Positions 37,095-44,268 of a stretch of DNA of 64,000 bases are shown in pieces. Each line of letters opens with the position of its first letter. The stretch's first letter is position 1. Position numbers and translations under genes: made by a program. This DNA comes from Elusimicrobiota bacterium (lineage in GTDB: Bacteria; Elusimicrobiota; Elusimicrobia; UBA1565; JACRDR01), in the NCBI GenBank assembly GCA_016194745.1, contig JACQBA010000016.1:62001-126000 (forward strand). The letters are read 5' to 3'. Under the pieces are notes generated by a model. The model did not search any database. It was not told the origin of the DNA and was given only the letters and a program-made list of their open reading frames with translations.

Positions 37095-38720
37095 GTGGCG
37101 ACAGAGGAAGTTCCCGTCATCATCGTCGGCGGCGGAGCGGTGGGGCTGACGTGCTCCGTGCTCCTCTCGTCGTTCGACGTCCCGTCGCTGTTGGTCGAGC
37201 GGCACCCCGGGACCTCCATCCATCCGAAGGCGCGCAGTCTCAACGCCCGGACCATGGAGATCTTCCGCCAGTGCGGCATCGAGCAGGAAGTCCGCGCCGC
37301 CGGTCTTCCTCCCGAGTTCCGCTTTCTGGTATGGGCGGAATCGCTCGCGGGAAAGGAGGTGGAGCGGCGTCAGCCGCTCCGCTCGAGGAAGGAAGCATTG
37401 GACCTAAGCCCCGTGCGCAACTGTTTCTGTCCCCAGGACCTCTTGGAGCCCTTGCTGCGCAAGAGGGCGGAGTCCTTCGGGGTCGGTGAACTCAAGTTCA
37501 GCACTCAGATGACGTCGTTCCGGCAGGACGAGGAGGGCGTCGTCGCGACGCTTCTGGAAGACGGCCGCGAAAGGCAGGTGCGGGCCCGCTACCTGATCGC
37601 CGCCGACGGCTCGCAGAGCTCCATCCGGGATTCGCTCGGCATCGCGATGAAGGGGCGGGCGAACTTCCTGCAGAGCGTCAACATCCATTTTCGCGCCGAT
37701 CTGACGCGGTGGATCGTCGACCGGCCCGCCTCGCTGTATTTCATCGAGCGGCCGGATCTCAAGGGCACTTTCCTCACGATCAACGGCACCGATCGGTGGT
37801 GCTTTCTCCTGTACCTGCCCCTGACCGCCTCGACTCAAGAGTATACGCCCGAGAAGTGCGCCGACGTCGTGCGAAGCGCGGTCGGGGCGCCCGATCTGGA
37901 CGTCAAGGTCCTGGGAATTCTGCCGTGGAAGGCGTCGGCACACGTGGCCGAGCGCTACTCCGGCGGCCGCGTGTTCCTCGCCGGGGACGCCGCCCACGTG
38001 ATGCCCCACAGCGGAGCCATGGGCATGAACACGGGCATCCAGGACGCCATCAACCTGTCTTGGAAAATCGCCGGCGCGGTCCGGGGCTGGGCCGGGGATT
38101 CCTTGATGGAGTCCTACGAAAAGGAGCGGCAGCCGCACGGCCGCGCCGCGACCGAGCAGAGTTATATCAACGCGCTCTCGCGAGGGTTCGACAATACCTC
38201 GGTCGCCACCGCCCGCAAGGAGTTCCTAAACGAAATGAACCTGATCTTCGGGGCGACGTACGAGTCCTCGGCGGTCTTGCCCGACGGCACGGAAAAGTCG
38301 GTGGGAGTAAACGAAGTCATGGACTACATCCCGAGCGCCCGTCCGGGCTGCCGCGCCCCGCACGTCTGGCTTCTCCGGGGAGACCAGGACGTATCGACGA
38401 TCGATCTTTTCGGGGCCCATTTCACTTTGCTCGCCGGCTCGCAGGGCACGCAGTGGCTCGAAGCCGGTCGCGCCTTGGCCAACGAGTTCGGCCTGCCGAT
38501 GAAGACGCACGCGATCGGGCCGGGGGGCGAACTGATCGATCCCGAGAAGAAATGGGAATCGACCTACGGCGTGGCGGCGGACGGCGCTATCCTCGTGCGC
38601 CCCGACGGTCACGTGGGCTGGCGGAGCCGGAGCGCGGTTTCGGACGCGCGCGCCGAGCTCAAGCGCGTCTTGTCGGGGATCTTGGGTCGGCAGGGACGCC
38701 CGGCTCGCAGCGGGTCCTGA
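37095..38720 (+). CDS. FAD-dependent aromatic-type monooxygenase (class A)
   Basis: Flavoprotein hydroxylase of the p-hydroxybenzoate hydroxylase fold, 541 residues. The dinucleotide fold is IIVGGGAVGLTCSVLL, the DG motif is AADGSQSSIRD, and the GD motif is FLAGDAAHVMPHSGAMGMNTGIQDA. The C-terminal thioredoxin-like tail seen in polyketide and phenol hydroxylases is present. It is expected to hydroxylate an aromatic or polyketide substrate with NAD(P)H and oxygen. It starts at GTG with AAGGAG upstream. Its place in the locus suggests a tailoring role. Confidence 0.85.
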   Translation: MATEEVPVIIVGGGAVGLTCSVLLSSFDVPSLLVERHPGTSIHPKARSLNARTMEIFRQCGIEQEVRAAGLPPEFRFLVWAESLAGKEVERRQPLRSRKEALDLSPVRNCFCPQDLLEPLLRKRAESFGVGELKFSTQMTSFRQDEEGVVATLLEDGRERQVRARYLIAADGSQSSIRDSLGIAMKGRANFLQSVNIHFRADLTRWIVDRPASLYFIERPDLKGTFLTINGTDRWCFLLYLPLTASTQEYTPEKCADVVRSAVGAPDLDVKVLGILPWKASAHVAERYSGGRVFLAGDAAHVMPHSGAMGMNTGIQDAINLSWKIAGAVRGWAGDSLMESYEKERQPHGRAATEQSYINALSRGFDNTSVATARKEFLNEMNLIFGATYESSAVLPDGTEKSVGVNEVMDYIPSARPGCRAPHVWLLRGDQDVSTIDLFGAHFTLLAGSQGTQWLEAGRALANEFGLPMKTHAIGPGGELIDPEKKWESTYGVAADGAILVRPDGHVGWRSRSAVSDARAELKRVLSGILGRQGRPARSGS

Positions 38721-38735
38721 GCCTTAGGGCTCTTT
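38719..38735 (+). terminator. Small hairpin at the convergent gene junction
   Basis: GAGCC/GGCTC stem with a 4-nt loop followed by TTT, directly at the monooxygenase stop codon. It is short and only weakly supported. Confidence 0.25.
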
Positions 38736-40016
38736 CGGCGAGTCGATCACCCGGGATTCGGTCGCCGCCGCCTTCTTGACGAGCCTCTTGGACCGCTTCT
38801 TCCGCTTCGGCGGCGCTTGGACCTCTTCTTTGACCGGCTGCTCACCCCAGCGAAGAGTCTTCCAATCGGTGAAGAGGACAGGTTTCCCGCCCTTGATCAC
38901 CATGTACTGCGTGTTGCTGAAACCCTGGTGGTTCGTCGGGGTGAATGTCACCTTGAACTCGGGACCGAAGCCGAGGTCGACGTCCCGCATCGACTCGAGC
39001 GCCTTGATGAGCTTCTCGCGAGTCGGGTTCTTTCCGGTCCGCTCGAGCGCCTCGACGAACAGGACCGCGTGGAAAAACGCCTCCTCTTCCTTGATCGAGC
39101 CCGTGGCCTCGGGATAGTACTTCTTGAGCAGCTCTCGGAACAGGGCGACCGACGGCAGCTCAATGGAATCCGGGTGGGGGAAATTGATCGCGAAGACCAC
39201 GTTCTCGGCCATTTCGCCGGCCAGCTTCGACAACAGCTCCCGGCCCGGCAGGATGATGTAGAGCGGGCGGGTCCAGCCGCTCGACTTGGCTTTCTTGACG
39301 ATCTCCGCGGTCTTGGAGAACGTGGCGACCACGAAGACGACGTCGGGATCCGCCGCGCGAGCCGTGGCGATCGGCTGCGTGACGTCGGTCGTAAATCCGA
39401 TGGGGTATGAGACGGTGACCGCCGGGGAGGCCCCGCGCGCCGCGAGCGACTTTACGATGCCGTCGAACCCGGACGACCCCATGATGTCGTCCTGGTAGAT
39501 GATCGCGAACCTTCGCAGACCCAGATCGTCCCAGACGTGCGCGACCTCCGCGCTGATCTCCTCCTGGTACGTCGCGCGGGCGTTAAAGATGTAGCGGTTG
39601 AACGGCCGGTAGAGCTGCTCGATGCCCGCGGAGACGCCGACGATCGGGAACTCGTGCTTCTCAGCCAAGGGGACGTACTTGCCGACCGTTCTCCCGCCCG
39701 AGAAGAATGCCCCGCAGAAAAGGTCCTCCTCGTTGACCAACTTGTCGAAGCACTCGACGGCCTTCTTCGTGTCGGCTTCGTCGTCGAACGCGACGATCGA
39801 GATCTTCCGCCCATGGACGCCGCCGCTGTCGTTGATGTGGCGGATATAGGCGCGCGCGCCGGTCAGCTCCTCCTGTCCGACGATCTTGGGAACGCCGCTG
39901 AGCGGCAGGCAAGTGCCGACGCGGATCTCCTTCGTGCTGACTCCCTTCTCCGCGAACGCCCACCGGGGGCAGAGCGCGACGCAGCACGCGAGCGCGATCG
40001 AGGACAATCTCACCAT
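38724..40016 (-). CDS. LivK-like periplasmic binding protein with basic C-terminal tail (orphan)
   Basis: Type I binding protein of 430 residues. It has a signal peptide ending WAFAE, the opening STKEIRVGTCLPLSG, and the core INDSGGVHGRKISIVAFDD and IIYQDDIMGSSGF. It ends in an unusual Lys/Arg-rich extension (PPKRKKRSKRLVKK). It is distantly similar to the protein at 34.4-35.6 kb, and neither has transporter genes nearby. ATG 40016 is preceded by AAGGGAG at ideal spacing; a GTG 18 nt upstream is less likely. The basic tail might bind an anionic surface or partner. Confidence 0.82.
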   Translation of the reverse strand: MVRLSSIALACCVALCPRWAFAEKGVSTKEIRVGTCLPLSGVPKIVGQEELTGARAYIRHINDSGGVHGRKISIVAFDDEADTKKAVECFDKLVNEEDLFCGAFFSGGRTVGKYVPLAEKHEFPIVGVSAGIEQLYRPFNRYIFNARATYQEEISAEVAHVWDDLGLRRFAIIYQDDIMGSSGFDGIVKSLAARGASPAVTVSYPIGFTTDVTQPIATARAADPDVVFVVATFSKTAEIVKKAKSSGWTRPLYIILPGRELLSKLAGEMAENVVFAINFPHPDSIELPSVALFRELLKKYYPEATGSIKEEEAFFHAVLFVEALERTGKNPTREKLIKALESMRDVDLGFGPEFKVTFTPTNHQGFSNTQYMVIKGGKPVLFTDWKTLRWGEQPVKEEVQAPPKRKKRSKRLVKKAAATESRVIDSPKEP

Positions 40017-40069
40017 TCGAATCTCCCTTGGCACTCCCCTAAGTTGCCTTCCTCAATGATGTCGCGGCG

Positions 40070-41179
40070 TCAAGGACAATGGTACATGTCGCCAAAACTG
40101 GCGAGAATCTCGCGCGGAGGCACGACGTTCAGCCTGCCGTGCATCGTCAGGACGTTGTCGATGAGGAGGATGTCTCCCTTCCTCCAGCGGTACATGACGG
40201 AGTGCCGCCACAGGGAATCGCAGAGGGACCTCATCACCCAAAGGGGGATCGGTTTGCCGTTGGCGAGCCGCGTGCGCAGGCTGCTGGTTCCCAGCGTCTG
40301 TCTTACGAACGCCAGCGCCAGGTAATAGAGGTTGGCCAGGTTGTTCCCGCGGTCGGAGAAGTCCTTGAGATTGCCGACCCGCTGGTACCAATGGCAGACG
40401 TTCATGTTCACGCACTTGGCCTTCGTCTCCGGATGTTCGACCACCGCGGGGGCGATCGTCTCAAGCTCGAGGACGTCCCCGGGGCGCCACGAATAGGCGA
40501 CGTCATACTTCTTGCAGACCTTGTCGACTTCCTTCTTGTCTTCGGTCTCGAAGACTTGAGGCCACGGGGCTCCGGAGTAGAGCGGGAACGTGGTCCGTTC
40601 CTTCGTCATGTAGCGGTAATATTTGATCTTCTCGGTGGACAGGAAGTCCTTCGCTTCGGGATCCATGTCCTCGAACGTCGTCTGGCAGTTGAAGATCGGC
40701 GTTTCCCCGTAGACTTCGGGGGCCTGCATGCAGACGAACGAGATCCACTTCGGCCTCATCGAGAGGTACGACATCTCGTTGTGCGGCCCTAGGATGAAGT
40801 TGTTCGCCCCTTCCCGCGCGGTGAAGACGTAGTTCGTTACCTTGGTCCTCGGCGCGGTGCCCAGGGGATATTCGGGCGAAAGGTCGAGCCCCAGCGTCTG
40901 GAGCGTGTCCTGGAACTGCTGCGGGCGGGCGATCGGGAAGCCTCGAAATAGGACGCCCCCATTGCGGGTCACGCTCTGCTGGATCTGCTTCTTGTTCTTC
41001 TCGACCAGCTTCAGGAACGACGGGAAATCCATGTCGCCCTTGGCGCAGATGACCTGAGGCAGGCGGCTCTCCACGGTCGGGCGCGCGAGTTCGGCAGCTT
41101 CCAGGGAGCGGAGGGTGAACCCATCCGATTCCGAGGCGGACCAAGGGGGGTCCGAGGCCGCTTTCTGATTGGTCAACAT
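40070..41179 (-). CDS. SyrP/TauD-like Fe(II)/2-oxoglutarate oxygenase
   Basis: Non-haem iron oxygenase of 369 residues. The proximal ligands are H133 and E135 in GPHNEMSYLS, an HxE pair as in clavaminate synthase and SyrP rather than the HxD of TauD. The distal His and 2-oxoglutarate Arg lie in LLIDNVLTMHGRLNVVPPREI. The GGVLFRGFPI segment is also typical. SyrP-type enzymes hydroxylate amino acids held on NRPS carriers, so an amino acid of this locus is a plausible substrate. The promoter on this strand ends 22 nt before ATG 41179, which excludes longer N-termini. Confidence 0.85.
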   Translation of the reverse strand: MLTNQKAASDPPWSASESDGFTLRSLEAAELARPTVESRLPQVICAKGDMDFPSFLKLVEKNKKQIQQSVTRNGGVLFRGFPIARPQQFQDTLQTLGLDLSPEYPLGTAPRTKVTNYVFTAREGANNFILGPHNEMSYLSMRPKWISFVCMQAPEVYGETPIFNCQTTFEDMDPEAKDFLSTEKIKYYRYMTKERTTFPLYSGAPWPQVFETEDKKEVDKVCKKYDVAYSWRPGDVLELETIAPAVVEHPETKAKCVNMNVCHWYQRVGNLKDFSDRGNNLANLYYLALAFVRQTLGTSSLRTRLANGKPIPLWVMRSLCDSLWRHSVMYRWRKGDILLIDNVLTMHGRLNVVPPREILASFGDMYHCP

Positions 41180-41201
41180 TGGGTCTCCGTGCCTTCTGGC
41201 T

Positions 41202-41230
41202 AGTATTGTGCCGAGGGGTGGAAATGTCAA
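41202..41230 (-). promoter_or_regulatory. Promoter of the SyrP-like oxygenase gene
   Basis: On the minus strand TTGACA (41225-41230), a 17-bp spacer and AATACT (41202-41207). A -10-like TACAAT on the other strand (41251-41256) lies close by without a -35 partner. Confidence 0.55.
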
Positions 41231-41272
41231 TAGTCATGACGCAATCCCGTTACAATATATGGTGCCCAAGCC

Positions 41273-41301
41273 TTGATAAGTCGGCGTTTGCCTGTTAGAG
41301 T
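41273..41301 (+). promoter_or_regulatory. Promoter of the exported propeller gene
   Basis: TTGATA (41273-41278), a 17-bp spacer and TAGAGT (41296-41301), 7 nt before ATG 41309: another leaderless arrangement. Confidence 0.5.
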
Positions 41302-41308
41302 CTTATCC

Positions 41309-42430
41309 ATGATACTGGCCTCCAAGATCCTCTTGACTCTCTTTCTGCTGATGCGCGCGGCGTTCGGACAGTCTCCTGCCAAGCACCTTTTCTACGTTTT
41401 CGGTGACAAGGGCGGCGGGCTATTCGTATTTGACATCGATGCGGGTCATAAACTGATCAAGGAACTCCCTCTTCCCACTCGCGACGCGGTGCTCGGAGCG
41501 GCGGTGGATCCGGCGGCAGGCATGCTTTTTCTGGCATATGGGGCGCGGGGCGAGGCAAAGAACGAGCCTTCCGGATTCGGGTCCTTACTCAAATACGATC
41601 TTTCCAAGGACAGAGTTGTGTGGAACAGGGAGTACCATCACGGCGTGGACAGCATGGCGATTACTCCCGACGGCAAGACGATCTATCTTCCGATCGGCGC
41701 CGAGTCCGCGGACGACGTTTGGTATATAATCGATACGTCGAGCGGAGATGAAAAGGGACGGATACACGCGGCGGAGGATCCGCATAACACTATCGTGAGC
41801 CAAGACGGACAGCAGGTGTTCATGGGCGGAACGACCGACAGCTTCCTATATGTCGCGGATACGTCGACCAATAAAGTGACTCGACGAATCGGACCGCTGA
41901 ATACCGGGGTGCGGCCCTTCGCGATAAATAGAGACGCCAGCATCGTCTACACCATCGGGACCAAGTATTTTGGCTTCCAGACAAGCGATGCTGTTTCCGG
42001 CAAGGTGCTCTATACGACGCCCATTTCCGGCTTCTCTTGGGAGCCCGTACACCCTCGAAAACGCCACTTGCCCAATCATGGGATGTCGCTGTCGCCGGAC
42101 GACAAGGAGATTTGGATCACGGACAAGACCAATGCCCATGTCCATGTCTTCGATGTATCTAAAGTACCGGCATCTCCACCGGTACAAGTGGCCAGTGTAC
42201 GATTGACCCGACCGTTCGAGAAGAACGGCTGGCTCCAGCTTAGCCGCGACGGCCGATTCGCCTATGTTGGCGACCAGGGCGATGTGATCGATACGAAGAC
42301 GCGGAAGGTCGTGACCAACCTGCCCGCTCTTCGCAAGACAAAGGCGTTCCTTCAGATCGATTTCAAGGATGGAAAGTGCGTCGCCGCCACGTCGCGGCAC
42401 AGCCCCGGATTTTTCAGCGCGAACAAATGA
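41309..42430 (+). CDS. Exported YncE-like beta-propeller protein
   Basis: A 373-residue protein with a signal peptide (ILLTLFLLMRAAFGQS) and seven-blade-like repeats. Blade signatures include HLFYVFGDKGGGLFVFD, VDSMAITPDGKTIYL, HNTIVSQDGQQVFMG, GMSLSPDDKEIWITD and LQLSRDGRFAYVGD. It belongs to the YVTN/cytochrome-cd1-like propeller group, whose members bind small molecules or partners in the periplasm. Its base composition is visibly less GC-rich than the genes around it. It overlaps by 4 bp the reading frame leading into the next propeller gene. No enzymatic motif is seen. Confidence 0.72.
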   Translation: MILASKILLTLFLLMRAAFGQSPAKHLFYVFGDKGGGLFVFDIDAGHKLIKELPLPTRDAVLGAAVDPAAGMLFLAYGARGEAKNEPSGFGSLLKYDLSKDRVVWNREYHHGVDSMAITPDGKTIYLPIGAESADDVWYIIDTSSGDEKGRIHAAEDPHNTIVSQDGQQVFMGGTTDSFLYVADTSTNKVTRRIGPLNTGVRPFAINRDASIVYTIGTKYFGFQTSDAVSGKVLYTTPISGFSWEPVHPRKRHLPNHGMSLSPDDKEIWITDKTNAHVHVFDVSKVPASPPVQVASVRLTRPFEKNGWLQLSRDGRFAYVGDQGDVIDTKTRKVVTNLPALRKTKAFLQIDFKDGKCVAATSRHSPGFFSANK

Positions 42431-42444
42431 AGGAGGCTAAGTCC

Positions 42445-44130
42445 ATGAGCGGGCCCATACACGTCGCCGTCGCCGTGATTATTGCGACCGCTTGCGTAGC
42501 CATCAACGGTCGTCATCCTGCTCATGCGGCCGAAAATGCGGCCCTAACCGGCGTGGTCTCCTCGAAAGAGGAAGGGCGCATGGAAGGCGTCCTCGTCAGC
42601 GCCAAGAAGAAAGGGTCGACCATCACCGTCACGGTCGTCAGCGATCAAGAAGGTCGGTATCGATTTCCGCGCGCGAGGCTCGCGCCCGGGACGTACTCGA
42701 TACGCATCCGCGCGACCGGCTACGATCTCGTCGGAAGCCCGCAGCCGACCGTCGCCGATTCAAAAGTCGCGACGCTGGACCTTGAACTGGCGAAAGCCAA
42801 GAATCTAGCCTCTCAGCTTACGAACGCCGAGTGGCTGATGAGCATACCGGGCTCGGAACCGCAGAAGAAGTTCCTGCTCGGTTGCGTCGGCTGCCACACA
42901 TTGGAGCGAATCGTGAGGTCCAACTACGACGCGGAAGGCTTCACGGGCGCCCTGCGCCGCATGAGCACATTCTCCAGCGCCAGCACTCCGCTGAGCAAGC
43001 AGAAGCGTCCCGCGCGCGACACGGACTTGATCGGCGAGGACAAGGTGAAGTTCCAAAAGTCGCAGGCCGAATTTTTGGCTTCCATCAACCTCGGTGCGGC
43101 CAAGACGTGGAAGTATCCGCTTCAAGTGCTGCCGCGGCCGAAAGGCAAAGCCACGCGCGCCATCATTACGGAATACGATCTTCCACGGGCGGTCATTCAG
43201 CCTCACGACGTCATCGTGGATTCCGACGGCATGGCCTGGTACTCCAACTTCGGCGAGCAGAACATGGGCAAGCTCGATACGAAGACGGGCAAGGTCAAGG
43301 AATACGTCGTGCCCACCGTGCACAAGGACGTCCCCACCGGCGCTCTTTCCATCCGCTTCGACAGGAAGGGCGATCTGTGGCTGGGCCTGATGTACCAAGG
43401 AGCGATCGCCAAGTTCGATCGGAAGACGGAGAAGTTCCAGTTGTGGAAGATGCCTGCGGAGCTTAACAAGTCCGGCACCCAGGTCAACATGACCAGCCCG
43501 ATGAACTATGACGTGGACGGAAAGATCTGGACGCAAAACAACGGCGCGTCCGCCGTCCATCGCGTCGATCTGAAAACTGGGAAGTGGGAGACGTGGAAGC
43601 CCTACGAGAAAGCGCCGAAAGGTCACAACATCTACGATACCGTGTCTGATTCCCAGAACAACGTCTACTTCACCGATCTGGGCAACTTCAGTGCGGATGG
43701 AATGGAGGACATCGGGCGGATCGACGCGAAGACGGGAGAAATCGCGATCTACAAGACTCCCACGAAGAACTCCGGTCCTCGTCGAGGAAGCATGGACGCC
43801 CAGGATCGCTTCTGGTTCGGCGAGTTTCGCGTCAACAAGATCGGCATGTTCGATACAAATACCAAGGAATTCACGGAGTGGATCATGAATCTTCCTTGGT
43901 CCAGCCCCTATGACGCCGAATTGGACAAGAACGGAGACGTCTGGACCGGCTCCATGTTCACCGACCGCATCTCCCGGCTGAATCCGAAGACCGGCGAGGT
44001 GATCGATTACATGCTGCCGCGGTCCACCAACGTGCGGCGGGTGTTCGTCGACAGCTCCACGACTCCTGTCACGTTCTGGGTCGGCAGCAACCATGGTGCG
44101 TCCATCGTCAAACTGGAGCCGCTGGACTGA
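42445..44130 (+). CDS. Exported CarboxypepD_reg - CxxCH - Vgb-like propeller protein
   Basis: A 561-residue exported protein. A signal peptide (ending AHAAE) is followed by a carboxypeptidase-regulatory-like beta-sandwich (LTGVVSSKEEGRMEGVLVSAKK, about 35-110). Next comes a haem-c motif C147-V-G-C150-H151 in a short helical segment, then a large propeller like virginiamycin B lyase (PHDVIVDSDGMAWYSNFGEQNMGKLD, about 235-560). The order suggests a periplasmic electron-transfer or oxidising lyase/lactonase-like protein; no activity is proven. AAGGAGG before ATG 42445 sets the start, although an ATG overlapping the previous stop (42427) exists. Confidence 0.75.
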   Translation: MSGPIHVAVAVIIATACVAINGRHPAHAAENAALTGVVSSKEEGRMEGVLVSAKKKGSTITVTVVSDQEGRYRFPRARLAPGTYSIRIRATGYDLVGSPQPTVADSKVATLDLELAKAKNLASQLTNAEWLMSIPGSEPQKKFLLGCVGCHTLERIVRSNYDAEGFTGALRRMSTFSSASTPLSKQKRPARDTDLIGEDKVKFQKSQAEFLASINLGAAKTWKYPLQVLPRPKGKATRAIITEYDLPRAVIQPHDVIVDSDGMAWYSNFGEQNMGKLDTKTGKVKEYVVPTVHKDVPTGALSIRFDRKGDLWLGLMYQGAIAKFDRKTEKFQLWKMPAELNKSGTQVNMTSPMNYDVDGKIWTQNNGASAVHRVDLKTGKWETWKPYEKAPKGHNIYDTVSDSQNNVYFTDLGNFSADGMEDIGRIDAKTGEIAIYKTPTKNSGPRRGSMDAQDRFWFGEFRVNKIGMFDTNTKEFTEWIMNLPWSSPYDAELDKNGDVWTGSMFTDRISRLNPKTGEVIDYMLPRSTNVRRVFVDSSTTPVTFWVGSNHGASIVKLEPLD

Positions 44131-44171
44131 CGGCAGCGCTCGCTATAAGGGTGACGTACCTACGGCGAGTC

Positions 44172-44200
44172 TTGACAAAGTTTGAATCGCCTCATACACT
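44172..44200 (+). promoter_or_regulatory. Main promoter of the PKS-NRPS operon
   Basis: TTGACA (44172-44177), a 17-bp spacer and TACACT (44195-44200). The expected leader is about 62 nt before ATG 44269. It is the only good promoter found for the two megasynthase genes and those behind them. Confidence 0.65.
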
Positions 44201-44268
44201 CACACCCGAAGCATAAACATCGATATTACCGACGAGAATAGGGGATCGCGCCGCCCGGAATCGCCGAC

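Noticed and set aside
44131..44268. Searched for a missing KS or docking domain before synthase 1
   Set aside because: The gap is only 138 bp, contains a promoter and has no coding potential for a KS.
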